A stretch of DNA of 26,554 bases from Daejeonella rubra (GCF_900103545.1 NZ_FNHH01000039.1:1-26554); one strand, 5' to 3'. Positions 7,817-17,050 are shown, counted from the stretch's first letter. Notes: generated by a model from the sequence alone, not told the origin. Made by a program: numbers and translations.

Positions 7817-10717
7817 ATGTTAAGAGTTGACAGCGAAAAGCCATGTAAAATTGTATACTCCATCTGCAAACATGAGTTTTTAGGCTTTCTGATCGAACCT
7901 CATATTGTACAGTTAAATTCAGATGAGGGATTCTCTCTTACCTACCAAAGGTTATTCAGCACAACTGCGCTTGAGTTCTCATCCATTCTGGATGAAACGG
8001 ACATGAAGCTGATTAAACTTCTGGAGGAAACTGAACAGGGCCATATTATCAAGCGATATCATAAAAAGGCTATCAGACCGGTTGAATATTTCAGTACCAT
8101 ATTTGATGAAAAGATCTACGACACGTTAAGACCAAAGATCGAAAAGAAAATAGTGGAGGCCTTAAAACTTATTGGCAACAGAAACCTCTACCTGATGAGC
8201 AAAGAAGGCTGGCCGGTTGAAAGGAAGCTTAGTATTGCAACAGAGCCATCATCTGTTTTATTTCATTTCAGACGCAATCTAACAGAAACACGATATTTTC
8301 CAACCATTAAATTCCAGGGGCAGCGCATTGAGTTTATGTTCAAAGAGGCACAAATCATTTGCAATCAGCCCGCCTGGTTATTACTTGATGAGGTTCTCTA
8401 CTATTTCGAGGAAGATGTAGAAGGAAAAAAATTACAACCCTTTCTAAATAAACGCTTTATATCCATTCCAAAATCGTCTGAGAAAACATACTTTGAAAAA
8501 TTTGTCGCACCGCTAATTGAAAAACATGCAGTTTATGCTGAGGGATTTGAAATCAGGACAGAGAAGTTTGAGGCTATACCTGTTCTGAAGTTACTTCATT
8601 CAGATAGTGAGGCCCCTCAGCTGCAATTGTATTTCAGATATGGCGATTATATATTCCCCTCAGGAAGTGACAGGAGGGTAACTGTGCGAACTGAGAAGCG
8701 CGACAATGACTATATCTTCCACCGAATAAAACGATCACTAAGCTGGGAAAAGAATAAGATAAATATATTACAGGAGCTTGGCTTAAGCTCTTCCGGAACA
8801 GTTTTTTCAAATGTTTACAATCCAGTTAGCCAGGATAAGGATTCTGAAGATTCTCCTTTTAGTGTTATCAATTGGTTGAATGAGCATCATGATGACCTTG
8901 AAACTAAAGGCTTTTTGTTTGAACAAACCGAAGGCAATAAACGATATGTTATTGGTCGAAGCAAAGTGGATCTGGAGATCAGAGAAAACAATGATTGGTT
9001 TGATATCCATGCTGTGGTTCACTTCGGTCCTTATCAGATTCCATTTATTGACCTAAAAAATCATATCCTCAATAAGATACGCGAGTTTAAGCTTCCATCA
9101 GGAGAAATTGCAGTTATACCGGAACAATGGTTTGCACAATACAGTAATCTGCTGCAATTTTCAGAAGGCAGCAAGCATCTGAAACTTAAAAAACACCATA
9201 TTGGGCTTGTCAATGATTTCAGCAATAGTGATTTGGCGATCGTTAGTATGGACAGGAAGCTTAAAAAGCTGGCTGATTTTGAAGAAATCGAAGAAATTGA
9301 TGTTCCGAAAGCTTTTCATGGAATATTAAGACCGTACCAGAAAGCTGGCTATAACTGGTTTCATTTCCTGAGAAAATATAATTTCGGAGGTTGTCTGGCA
9401 GACGATATGGGTCTCGGTAAAACGGTACAGACCCTTGCATTGCTTCAAAAGGTTAAGGAAGAGAACCATGATATCGGAATACACACCACATCGCTGATAA
9501 TTATGCCAACCTCATTGGTCTATAACTGGCTGAATGAGGCTAAAAAATTCGCTCCAAAACTTAAGATCCATGCACATACCGGCAGTTTTAGGAATAAAGA
9601 CATAGAAATATTTGCAAATTATGACGTGGTAATTACTACTTATGGAATAAGCAGGGTTGACGTTGAGATTTTAAAAACGTTTTTCTATGAGTATATTATT
9701 CTTGATGAAAGCCAGAACATCAAAAATCCTGCATCGAAATCATTTAAATCAGTAAAAACACTTAAATCAAAACATAAGCTGATCCTGAGTGGCACTCCGG
9801 TTGAAAATACGGTGAATGATCTCTGGACACAGATGTCTTTTATCAATCCGGGTTTATTAGGCAGTCAGAGCCTGTTTTATACTGAATTTGTTATCCCCAT
9901 TGAAAAGAAAAAGGATGAAGAAAAAGCTTCCAAACTTCAGGCATTAATAAAACCATTTGTATTAAGGAGAACCAAAACTCAGGTGGCCACCGAATTGCCT
10001 CCAAAGACTGAAAATCTGTTTTACTGCCAAATGAGTGAAGAACAGAAAGAGTATTATGAAGAGATAAAATCAGAATATCGCAATGCATTACTTCTGAATC
10101 TGGAGGATGGTTCATTTAAAAAATCTCAGATCCAGGTATTACAGGGTTTAACCAAACTCCGGCAGATCGCAAATCACCCGGGAATGATCGATGAAGGCTA
10201 TGCAGGTGATTCGGGAAAATTCGAAAACGTGATCCATACCCTTGAAAATGTGCTTTCCAGAGGGCATAAGGTTCTCGTATTCTCACAATTTGTCAAGCAT
10301 CTTGATATTTACCGGAAGTATTTTAATGCAGAAAAAACTCCTTATGCTTATTTAGACGGGGCAACAGCCAAACGTGGAGAGGTTGTTAAAGAGTTTCAGT
10401 CCAATAAAGATATCAAGCTCTTCCTGATCTCCATTAAGGCAGGTGGAGTCGGATTAAATCTTACAGAGGCAGATTATGTATTCATTCTGGATCCATGGTG
10501 GAATCCTGCTGTAGAGCAACAGGCAATTGACCGGACCCACCGGATAGGTCAAAATAAGAATGTTTTCATCTATAAATTTATAACCAAAGACACAGTTGAA
10601 GAAAAAATCCTTGCATTACAGAACCGAAAACGTAAGGTTGCTGAATCATTGATCACTACAGAAGAAAGTTTTGTTAAATCATTAACTGCCAGAGATATTG
10701 AGGATATCCTGAGTTGA
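7817..10717 (+). CDS. SNF2-family DEAD/DEAH-box helicase
   Basis: This 966-aa protein is an ATP-driven DNA translocase of the Swi2/Snf2 superfamily. Residues 1 to about 490 are a long region with no motif I recognise. The SNF2_N ATPase domain starts near 505 (LRPYQKAGYNWF), with Walker A DDMGLGKT near 531-538, the Walker B box as DESQ near 628 and motif III SGTPVEN. The helicase C domain includes VLVFSQFVKHLDIY, GGVGLNLTEADYVFILDPWWNP and the signature QAIDRTHRIGQ near 900-910. These are diagnostic for Rad54/RapA-like SNF2 proteins of bacteria. The physiological role is unknown. Its stop abuts the stop of the convergent channel gene. Confidence 0.92.
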   Translation: MLRVDSEKPCKIVYSICKHEFLGFLIEPHIVQLNSDEGFSLTYQRLFSTTALEFSSILDETDMKLIKLLEETEQGHIIKRYHKKAIRPVEYFSTIFDEKIYDTLRPKIEKKIVEALKLIGNRNLYLMSKEGWPVERKLSIATEPSSVLFHFRRNLTETRYFPTIKFQGQRIEFMFKEAQIICNQPAWLLLDEVLYYFEEDVEGKKLQPFLNKRFISIPKSSEKTYFEKFVAPLIEKHAVYAEGFEIRTEKFEAIPVLKLLHSDSEAPQLQLYFRYGDYIFPSGSDRRVTVRTEKRDNDYIFHRIKRSLSWEKNKINILQELGLSSSGTVFSNVYNPVSQDKDSEDSPFSVINWLNEHHDDLETKGFLFEQTEGNKRYVIGRSKVDLEIRENNDWFDIHAVVHFGPYQIPFIDLKNHILNKIREFKLPSGEIAVIPEQWFAQYSNLLQFSEGSKHLKLKKHHIGLVNDFSNSDLAIVSMDRKLKKLADFEEIEEIDVPKAFHGILRPYQKAGYNWFHFLRKYNFGGCLADDMGLGKTVQTLALLQKVKEENHDIGIHTTSLIIMPTSLVYNWLNEAKKFAPKLKIHAHTGSFRNKDIEIFANYDVVITTYGISRVDVEILKTFFYEYIILDESQNIKNPASKSFKSVKTLKSKHKLILSGTPVENTVNDLWTQMSFINPGLLGSQSLFYTEFVIPIEKKKDEEKASKLQALIKPFVLRRTKTQVATELPPKTENLFYCQMSEEQKEYYEEIKSEYRNALLLNLEDGSFKKSQIQVLQGLTKLRQIANHPGMIDEGYAGDSGKFENVIHTLENVLSRGHKVLVFSQFVKHLDIYRKYFNAEKTPYAYLDGATAKRGEVVKEFQSNKDIKLFLISIKAGGVGLNLTEADYVFILDPWWNPAVEQQAIDRTHRIGQNKNVFIYKFITKDTVEEKILALQNRKRKVAESLITTEESFVKSLTARDIEDILS

Positions 10718-11329
10718 TCATCTGGAACCTATCTTAGGAAGTGTAAGCTTATATTTAACAGCAATTGTTCGTATAAGTATGATAATGAATACACTGATGA
10801 AGGAGTTTATATTATCATCAATTTCAAGCAACTTCAGCAAAACAAATACTGCTGCTCCAGACAGACAAGCGGTGGCATAGATCTCCTTCTTGAAAATTAG
10901 TGGGATCTCATTAATTAGCGTATCTCTGATCACTCCGCCCATTACTGCTGAAAACATTCCCATAATTATCGCTGCCAGTGGAGAAACTCCATATTCCAGA
11001 GATTTCTGCACCCCAACAACTGTATAAAGAGCTATACCCAATGTATCAAAAAGAAAGAATGTTCGTCTGTATTTCAGGATATAGTACTTAAAGAAAATAG
11101 CAAATAATACCCCTATTGTTATTGCGATCAGGTAATTTCCATCAGCAACCCAGGCAGGACGGGTGCCAAGGATCATGTCTCTGAGTGTACCTCCTCCAAC
11201 TGCTGTTACAAAACCGGTAAAAGTAACCCCAAAGATATCACGGTACATATTCTTATCCGAAGCCGCTAATGCTCCTGAAGTTGCAAACACCAGAGTGCCG
11301 AGTAAATCGATATAATAAGGTAACTGCAT
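10718..11329 (-). CDS. TRIC/UPF0126-type cation channel family membrane protein
   Basis: This 203-aa membrane protein has about seven hydrophobic segments arranged as two related halves. Each half carries the family glycine-arginine motif: GGGTLRDMILG near residue 46 and GGVIRDTLINE near residue 131, with a GVxxxxEYG linker between. This is the bacterial YicG/TRIC layout, a trimeric monovalent cation channel in the inner membrane. It is the last gene of the rbfA-led run, 53 bp after aat. Its stop codon lies directly next to the SNF2 stop (TGATCA), with no space for a terminator between them. Confidence 0.85.
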   Translation of the reverse strand: MQLPYYIDLLGTLVFATSGALAASDKNMYRDIFGVTFTGFVTAVGGGTLRDMILGTRPAWVADGNYLIAITIGVLFAIFFKYYILKYRRTFFLFDTLGIALYTVVGVQKSLEYGVSPLAAIIMGMFSAVMGGVIRDTLINEIPLIFKKEIYATACLSGAAVFVLLKLLEIDDNINSFISVFIIILIRTIAVKYKLTLPKIGSR

Positions 11330-11382
11330 CGTTTGTTTTGAAAAACCAGGATTAATTTAGTGATTTTTTATTCATCGTCTCA

Positions 11383-12024
11383 TTATTTTGGATCGGAATT
11401 CAGATAAGCTAGATATTGGCTCATACTTATAAACCCCGCTCCCAGACTTTCGAGATGGCTGGTGTGAACCTGACAATCAATGAGCGTAAAACTCTTGTTT
11501 TGACATAGCCAGATCAATGCTGCCTTAGAGGCATTGCTAACCTTGCTGAACATACTCTCGCCACAGAAGACAGAATTTATATGGATACCGTACAAGCCTC
11601 CAACAAGCTGATCATTTTCCCAAACCTCTACAGAATGAGCAAGACCTAATCGAAATAAATTAATGTAAGCCTCCTGCATATCACCAGTTATCCAGGTTCC
11701 TTCCTGATCTTCACGGCTGATGCTGGCGCAGGCATTTATAACCTCAGGAAATGCTTTATCAAATGTAATCCTAAATTTATCTGAGTTCATAAGCTTGCGC
11801 ATTGTTTTAGAAACCTTTAATTGATCAGGAAACAATACAAACCGCTCATGGGGAGCATACCATAAAATTGGAGTATCATCAGAAAACCAGGGAAAAATTC
11901 CACTCTGGTAGGCAAGAATTAATCTTTCAGCAGAAAGGTCGCCTCCAATTGCCAGAAGTCCGTCTTCATCTGCCAGCTCAGGTTCAGGAAACCATAGTTC
12001 ATCTTCAGATAACTGAAAGATCAT
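11383..12024 (-). CDS. aat: Leucyl/phenylalanyl-tRNA--protein transferase
   Basis: This 213-aa cytosolic enzyme adds Leu or Phe from aminoacyl-tRNA to proteins with N-terminal Lys or Arg, marking them for ClpS/ClpAP degradation. Family landmarks are WFPEPELADEDGLLAIGGDLS at the start, YQSGIFPWF, ILWYAPHERFVL, the middle TWITGDMQEAY, HSVEVWENDQLVGGLYG and the GESMFSKVSNASKAAL core, with DCQVHTSHLESLGA near the end. The protein is full length. It is 22 bp downstream of the small membrane-protein gene and likely co-transcribed. Confidence 0.95.
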   Translation of the reverse strand: MIFQLSEDELWFPEPELADEDGLLAIGGDLSAERLILAYQSGIFPWFSDDTPILWYAPHERFVLFPDQLKVSKTMRKLMNSDKFRITFDKAFPEVINACASISREDQEGTWITGDMQEAYINLFRLGLAHSVEVWENDQLVGGLYGIHINSVFCGESMFSKVSNASKAALIWLCQNKSFTLIDCQVHTSHLESLGAGFISMSQYLAYLNSDPK

Positions 12025-12046
12025 GAATAATAGATTGTCATTAACT

Positions 12047-12337
12047 TCAATTCAGAAACATCAGCAAAATAACCGGTGATAATACCAGAACCGAATATAG
12101 TGCCATTGATCTCAGATTAAATCTGTCTTTGACCAATAAGACAATGGAGATAACCGGCAGAAATACGATCAATGCAAGCATTGGAAGCCAGAGCAATTCA
12201 AAAACTGCACCGGTAAACGCATAATAATATACATCCACAGTATTTCCAATGATCCAGTAAAGCGCCACAAAAATGCTGATTACAAGCACTCTTTTATTAT
12301 TAACTGAATTTTGAAATGCGGTTGAATTTTCTGTCAT
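12047..12337 (-). CDS. Small three-helix membrane protein of unknown function
   Basis: This 96-aa protein has a polar N-terminus (MTENSTAFQNSVNNKR) and three hydrophobic segments, about 17-36, 44-66 and 74-95. I do not recognise the family. The 22-27 bp gaps to aat and to the TonB-C-domain gene suggest it is expressed with them. Coding is supported by this packing and by the clean alternation of helix and charged turns (VKDRFNLRS), not by a known motif. Confidence 0.6.
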   Translation of the reverse strand: MTENSTAFQNSVNNKRVLVISIFVALYWIIGNTVDVYYYAFTGAVFELLWLPMLALIVFLPVISIVLLVKDRFNLRSMALYSVLVLSPVILLMFLN

Positions 12338-12364
12338 TATATCTTTAATAGAGGCAAATCATAT

Positions 12365-13030
12365 CTATTTACAGTGTTGTTCAATGAAAGTGGCCGATCT
12401 GCTGCTTCCCAGCATTCTGATAATTTGAAAATCTTCACAGGCACCCTGCGAATCTCCTTGCTTAAGTTTACGCTGAGCCTGTTTTAATAATCGCTCAATG
12501 AATTTATCGTCATAACCTAACTGCATCTTGATGGCTTCAATACGGGCTTCATCAGCAGGGTTGTAATTCCCTTCAGATTTTTTATCATAGTAATTGAAGA
12601 TTACCATACTCAGTCCTTCTCTGGCATGATAGGCATTAATTGCAGCATTAATTTCGTCTTTGGAACGCTGCTCACATTTATAATCCCTAAGAGTAAAATT
12701 AACTGGCAGTACCATCGAAACCAGGGTATCATGATTAGCCGGCATGATCCACTTACCGGAAGTTAGACGCACTACCCGTAAAGCCTCTTTATCAAGATCT
12801 ATCCCAAATCCTTTTGTTACCTCTGAGTAGTATATCTTCCCCTGCTGGTTAAGCTTAAAGCTAACCTGAACAGTACCCTGCAGGCAATTATCACGGGAAT
12901 ATTCAGGATAGATCAGATTATTGTAGATAAAGCTTGCCAAATTCTTCTGCCCACCTTTAAATACAGGTTGTTCATCAGCAAAAAGAGATGTGATAGTGGA
13001 TAATATAATGAATAGCAAATTCATGGACAT
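12365..13030 (-). CDS. Exported TonB C-terminal-domain protein
   Basis: This 221-aa protein has a signal peptide ending near SLFA-DEQP. It then has a TonB-type C-terminal fold at about 20-115: VFKGGQKNLASFIYNNLIYPEYSRDNCLQGTV resembles the usual start of that domain, followed by VQVSFKLNQQGKIYYSEV. The tail (about 185-221, KLKQGDSQGACEDFQIIRMLGSS...IEQHCK) resembles the repeat-like Cys-ending tail common in Bacteroidota proteins. It lacks a membrane anchor and proline-rich spacer, so it is probably not a classical energy transducer. Starts at 13030 and 13024 are both possible. Confidence 0.75.
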   Translation of the reverse strand: MSMNLLFIILSTITSLFADEQPVFKGGQKNLASFIYNNLIYPEYSRDNCLQGTVQVSFKLNQQGKIYYSEVTKGFGIDLDKEALRVVRLTSGKWIMPANHDTLVSMVLPVNFTLRDYKCEQRSKDEINAAINAYHAREGLSMVIFNYYDKKSEGNYNPADEARIEAIKMQLGYDDKFIERLLKQAQRKLKQGDSQGACEDFQIIRMLGSSRSATFIEQHCK

Positions 13031-13061
13031 TCTCTAAATTAAGTAAATTAAAGAAGAATAC

Positions 13062-13757
13062 TTAGCTGAAAGTTCGATTTAATAAAATATCAGGGTCCGG
13101 GCAATTACCAAGAAATTTCAGCTTTTCAGAAAATTGACATACGCCCGGGTAATCACCTTCATGGCCCTGCATGTCTAAGATCAGCTGAAAATGCAGGTGC
13201 GGAGGCCAGTTTCCATTTTCTGAAAAAATACCAAATTCAGCGATCTTTTCACCCTGCTTCACTATTGCACCCTTTTGTAGTCCTGAAATGCTGCTCAAGC
13301 TCAAATGCCCATATAAAGAATAGAAAATCAAACCATCCAGGTCATGTTCAAGTATCAAAGTGGCACCATAATCGCCAAAGGCATCATTAAACCTGAAACT
13401 ATGTATTTGACCTGAAAGAGGTGCATATACAGGTGTTCCCGCCTCTGCCCATATATCAACACCCAGGTGTAAACGTCGTGGTTCCTCTGAATTATTAAAC
13501 AATTCGCTTCTGGAATAAAGCATACGACGTTCATTATATCCACCTAAACCGTAACGGCAATTATTGACTTGTAATTTATTGGATATCCAGGATGAAAAAA
13601 GTGAAGTATCCGCAACAGTTTGCGGGCTTAGCTCCTGATTAGAAGAGCTGAAGTCAAATGGAAATAATTTATCGGTTTGTGAATCGAAATCAACCAGTGG
13701 AGAAACATGTTCAGGATGATCCTTCAGATAAAGCTCCAGCTGAGTCAGCCTGCTCAT
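13062..13757 (-). CDS. M23-family metallopeptidase-domain protein, no signal peptide
   Basis: This 231-aa protein has a LytM/M23 domain with the zinc-site residues in order: H97 and D101 (LHLGVDIWA), H151 (YGHLS), and H187/H189 (PPHLHF). M23 enzymes normally cut peptidoglycan cross-links outside the cytoplasm, yet no signal peptide or lipobox is visible in the first 60 residues. The pattern NERRMLY...RLHLGVDI...NGNWPPHLHFQL...GDYPGV...CPDPDILL recalls, from memory, the M23 segment of large kinase-like/M23/class III aminotransferase fusion proteins, here standing alone. Its ATG overlaps the TGA of the hemolysin-III gene by 4 bp (ATGA), so translation is likely coupled. Confidence 0.85.
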   Translation of the reverse strand: MSRLTQLELYLKDHPEHVSPLVDFDSQTDKLFPFDFSSSNQELSPQTVADTSLFSSWISNKLQVNNCRYGLGGYNERRMLYSRSELFNNSEEPRRLHLGVDIWAEAGTPVYAPLSGQIHSFRFNDAFGDYGATLILEHDLDGLIFYSLYGHLSLSSISGLQKGAIVKQGEKIAEFGIFSENGNWPPHLHFQLILDMQGHEGDYPGVCQFSEKLKFLGNCPDPDILLNRTFS

Positions 13758-14383
13758 GCGAAAAGAAAGTAATAATTATAAATATAATGCGACAAGGCAC
13801 CGGCTACAACGAATAAATGCCATATCTCATGACTATGAAAAGTGTTGCCCATAGGCTTATCTTTATAATAAAAGAAGGTACCACCTATATAAAAAATGCC
13901 TCCCAGAACCATCCAGGCAATTGCTGAAAGGGGCAACTTTTCGGCCATCTCTTCCATTAATGGCACGATCAGTGCGCCCATGGAAATGTATATGGCCAAT
14001 GAAAGGCCGGTATGCTTCAAGCGATTGAATATTTTTAGCAGACAACCTGCAAGTGCAATTGTCCAGATCATGCCGAACAGGGTCCAGCGGATCCATCCAT
14101 CAAAAACAAGTAAAGCTGTTGGAGTATAGGAACCGGCAATCATCAGGTAGATACAGCAATGATCAAATTTCTGCCAGAAGCGGATCTCTCTTTCAGTATT
14201 GGGATAGCTATGATAAGTTGAACTTATGCCAAACAGGACAAAAGTACAAATGCCATATACCCATGCGGCTGTGTATTCTATTTGAAGATCCGCACGGCTT
14301 AGCAATAGAAATGTACCCGGAATAGCCAGAATAGCAGGAAATAAATGGGTATAAAAGTTTACGGGCTCTCTTATAGTCCTCAT
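13754..14383 (-). CDS. Hemolysin III (PAQR) family membrane protein
   Basis: This 209-aa seven-helix membrane protein carries the PAQR/HlyIII signatures SSTYHSYPN, FDHCCIYLMIAGSYTP and the C-terminal HEIWHLFVVAGALSH, whose conserved Ser, Asp and His residues form a metal site in this superfamily. Despite the name, most bacterial members have no proven hemolytic role and may act in membrane lipid homeostasis. The gene starts 5 bp after rbfA and overlaps the next gene by 4 bp. Confidence 0.92.
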   Translation of the reverse strand: MRTIREPVNFYTHLFPAILAIPGTFLLLSRADLQIEYTAAWVYGICTFVLFGISSTYHSYPNTEREIRFWQKFDHCCIYLMIAGSYTPTALLVFDGWIRWTLFGMIWTIALAGCLLKIFNRLKHTGLSLAIYISMGALIVPLMEEMAEKLPLSAIAWMVLGGIFYIGGTFFYYKDKPMGNTFHSHEIWHLFVVAGALSHYIYNYYFLFA

Positions 14384-14388
14384 ACTGC

Positions 14389-14772
14389 TTAATCTTCGCT
14401 TTCTGAATCTTCAGCCTGACGAGGTTCTTTACTGATTTTATCAAAGATCTTATCCATGCGCTCCACATATTCACTGGTATCGTCCAGAAAAAATTCAAGA
14501 TGTGGTACTATTCTAACCTGATCCTTAATACGATTACCCAATTTATACCTGATCTCATTTGCATGAGATTTAATGGTATTGACAGCAAGTGTATTATTGG
14601 TACTATTAAAAAAGCTCAGGTAAACACGGGCTATTGCAAGATCCGGTGATACCCTCACCCTGGTAATGGTCACCATTATATTAGGCAGAAAATTCATTCC
14701 TTCCCTCTGAAATATTTCAGCAAGATCTTTTTGAATTACTCCTGCAAACTTTTGTTGACGTTTTGATTCCAT
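14389..14772 (-). CDS. rbfA: 30S ribosome-binding factor A
   Basis: This 127-aa protein is the KH-like 16S rRNA maturation and cold-shock factor that binds the 30S subunit. The start ESKRQQKFAGVIQKDLAEIFQRE, the central VTITRVRVSPDLAIARVYLSFF and the later IRYKLGNRIKDQVRIVPHLEFFLDDTSEYVERMDKI are typical RbfA segments. It ends in an acidic tail (EDSESED). It heads a run of seven closely spaced genes down to the TRIC-like channel. No exact promoter box was found in the 147 bp upstream. Confidence 0.95.
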   Translation of the reverse strand: MESKRQQKFAGVIQKDLAEIFQREGMNFLPNIMVTITRVRVSPDLAIARVYLSFFNSTNNTLAVNTIKSHANEIRYKLGNRIKDQVRIVPHLEFFLDDTSEYVERMDKIFDKISKEPRQAEDSESED

Positions 14773-14845
14773 AACATGGGGAAATAGAAGGCGTGATTTA
14801 CAAATTAACTAAAATTAGACGTGAATGTAAAAAGCCGGGGTTAAA

Positions 14846-14880
14846 GATGACCTCCATTCAATAAAAAGAAGGTCAGCATC
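14846..14880 (-). terminator. Weak candidate terminator of hflX
   Basis: TGACCT (14848-14853) and AGGTCA (14870-14875) form a 6-bp stem with flanking GA/TC pairs. The minus strand continues TCTTTAA. The stem is short, the loop long and the T-run poor, so this is only a candidate. Confidence 0.3.
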
Positions 14881-14919
14881 AATTCAAAAATGCTTTTATT
14901 TCACAAGTGGCAAAAATTA

Positions 14920-16107
14920 CTAGTAGAGCAATTTATCGTATGGAAATCGTTTTGTATGAAGCGCCTTCACCTTTTCATACAATACAGACCTGAACTCCTC
15001 CACATTTTCTTTATTCAGTGCTGAGATGAAAATTGCAGGGTTTCTATCCTTACTCATCCAGCTATTTTTAAAATCAGCCAGACTCATTGGCGGATGCTCC
15101 TCCTGCGGATCATATTCGGCTGGCTTATAAGCATCTATTTTATTAAAAACAGTGATTATTTCTTTATCTATAGCTCCCATTTCCTTTAATGTTTCATTGA
15201 CCGTGTTGATCTGATCTTCAAAATTAGGATGAGATATATCCACAACATGGATCAGGATGTCTGCTTCACGCACTTCATCCAGGGTAGATTTGAAACACTC
15301 AATCAGGTGATGCGGCAGTTTGCGGATAAAACCAACAGTATCAGATAACAGAAAAGGCAAATTTTCAATCACAACTTTTCTAACTGTTGTATCAAGGGTA
15401 GCAAAAAGCTTATTTTCAGCAAAGACCTCAGATTTTGAGATCATATTCATGATGGTTGATTTACCAACGTTGGTATAGCCAACCAGAGATACCCTTATCA
15501 ACTGGCTTCTGTTTTTACGCTGAGTTTCGTTTTGCTTATCAATTTCTTTCAGGCGTTCCTTAAGTACAGATATTTTATTGAGGATCAAACGACGGTCAGT
15601 CTCGATCTGGCTCTCACCAGGTCCGCGCATTCCGATTCCACCCTTCTGACGCTCAAGGTGAGTCCATAAACGTGTTAATCTTGGTAAGAGATACTGAAGT
15701 TGTGCAAGCTCAACCTGGGTTTTTGCCTGCGATGTCTGGGCCCTTCTGGCAAAAATATCAAGGATAAGGTTGCTTCTGTCAAGAATCTTTACCTGAAGTT
15801 CATTTTCAATATTTCGCAGTTGTGAAGGAGAAAGTTCATCATCGAAAATGACCATATCTATCTCTTCCGATTTCACATAGGCATTTATCTCTTCCAGTTT
15901 TCCGGTACCTACAAAGGTTGCTCTATCAGGACGCTGCATCCTTTGTGTAAATGCCTTTTGCGTATCACCACCGGCAGTTTCAACCAGAAATTTTAATTCA
16001 TCCAGATATTCCCGGGTTTGCTCTTCAGTTTCTCCAGGTTTAATTATCCCTACAAGAACTGCTCTTTCCGGTTTTACTGTGGTATCATGAAATTTTAGTC
16101 TAGGCAT
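14920..16107 (-). CDS. hflX: GTPase HflX
   Basis: This 395-aa ribosome-associated GTPase splits or rescues stalled 70S ribosomes under stress. The HflX N-terminal domain (about 15-125) includes VGTGKLEEI and VIFDDELSPSQLRNIE. A coiled-coil linker has LERQKGGIGMRGPGESQIETDRR. The G domain has G1 GYTNVGKST (210-218), G3 DTVGF (256-260) and G4 NKID (322-325). The C-terminal tail is short, as in many Bacteroidota. It stands alone between rbfA and trpC, with a good -7 box 21 bp upstream of its start. Confidence 0.95.
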   Translation of the reverse strand: MPRLKFHDTTVKPERAVLVGIIKPGETEEQTREYLDELKFLVETAGGDTQKAFTQRMQRPDRATFVGTGKLEEINAYVKSEEIDMVIFDDELSPSQLRNIENELQVKILDRSNLILDIFARRAQTSQAKTQVELAQLQYLLPRLTRLWTHLERQKGGIGMRGPGESQIETDRRLILNKISVLKERLKEIDKQNETQRKNRSQLIRVSLVGYTNVGKSTIMNMISKSEVFAENKLFATLDTTVRKVVIENLPFLLSDTVGFIRKLPHHLIECFKSTLDEVREADILIHVVDISHPNFEDQINTVNETLKEMGAIDKEIITVFNKIDAYKPAEYDPQEEHPPMSLADFKNSWMSKDRNPAIFISALNKENVEEFRSVLYEKVKALHTKRFPYDKLLY

Positions 16108-16127
16108 CTATTAATATTAACAAAGTA

Positions 16128-16135
16128 CAAAGATA
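16128..16135 (-). promoter_or_regulatory. Candidate -7 box of the hflX promoter
   Basis: The minus strand reads TATCTTTG, an exact TAnnTTTG match, 20 bp upstream of the hflX start. A TTTG lies only 15 bp further upstream, closer than the usual spacing. Confidence 0.5.
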
Positions 16136-16208
16136 ATGGTTTGAAACGGTCAAATTGATCTTACCCTGTCAGATTATCCCTGAATAACGTTTTTAAAAAG
16201 ATCAGGGC

Positions 16209-17030
16209 TTATATTTGAGCTACAAACTCTTTCATTGCTTTCCCCGGATCCACTTCTTTCATAAAGTTCTCTCCAATCAGGAAGCCATTAAATCCCGCTC
16301 TTTTGAGTTCTACAATTTTCTTAGGATCACTTATTCCACTTTCTGAGATTTTCAAAAACTCAGATGGAATATGATCCACCAGATCATGAGAATGCTGTAT
16401 AGAAACAGAAAAATCACCCAAATTCCGGTTATTCACTCCTACCGCATCTAAATCCTCACATAGACTCCGGTTTAATTCTTCCAGATTATGAACTTCCAGC
16501 AATACATTCATGCCCAATGATTTGGCAAGCTTTGAAAGATTTTGAATTTCCAAGGGAGATAATATGGAGGCAATAAGCAGGATAATATCTGCCCCCAGAG
16601 CCTTTGCTTCAATGATCTGAAACTCATCCAGCATAAAGTCTTTCCTTAATATCGGAATACTATTCACTTTTCTTGCCGCGATAAGATCCTTGTTAGTTCC
16701 TCCAAAGAAACTTTCATCTGTTAAAACAGAAAGTGCAGATGCACCTGCTGCAACATAGCCATTTGTAACTTCCTCTACACTCAGTTTATCATTGATGATC
16801 CCCTTTGAAGGTGATTTACGCTTGAACTCTGCGATTATACCCGTAAGGGCAGGATTTAAAATAAAATCAGGCAAAGAAAAACACGCTCTTGAAAAAAAAT
16901 CACTCTGCTCCAGCTTAATAAGCGGTGTTTTAAGCTTTGAAAGTGCTATTTCCTCTCTTTTTTTTTCAACTATCTTATCAAGGATATTTCCCTTGGCACT
17001 CTGTGAAGATTTCATATCCGTTTTATTCAT
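16209..17030 (-). CDS. trpC: Indole-3-glycerol phosphate synthase
   Basis: This 273-aa TIM-barrel enzyme closes the indole ring from carboxyphenylamino-deoxyribulose phosphate. Its active-site segments are in order: IIAEFKRKSPSKG, VLTDESFFGG, ILRKDFMLDEFQI, GADIILLIASIL, LLEVHNLEEL, AVGVNNRNLGDF, SESGI and GFLIGENFM. The protein is full length. Starts at 17030 and 17015 (MKSSQSAKG) are both possible. It lies only 20 bp after trpG. The usual Bacteroidota gene between them, trpD, is missing here, and no trpF, trpB or trpA follows. Confidence 0.95.
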   Translation of the reverse strand: MNKTDMKSSQSAKGNILDKIVEKKREEIALSKLKTPLIKLEQSDFFSRACFSLPDFILNPALTGIIAEFKRKSPSKGIINDKLSVEEVTNGYVAAGASALSVLTDESFFGGTNKDLIAARKVNSIPILRKDFMLDEFQIIEAKALGADIILLIASILSPLEIQNLSKLAKSLGMNVLLEVHNLEELNRSLCEDLDAVGVNNRNLGDFSVSIQHSHDLVDHIPSEFLKISESGISDPKKIVELKRAGFNGFLIGENFMKEVDPGKAMKEFVAQI

Positions 17031-17050
17031 ATTAATTTGAACTATGAAGC

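Noticed and set aside
13863..14325. Open frames on both strands overlapping the hemolysin-III gene
   Set aside because: They are shadows in other frames with no motifs. The PAQR reading explains the region fully.
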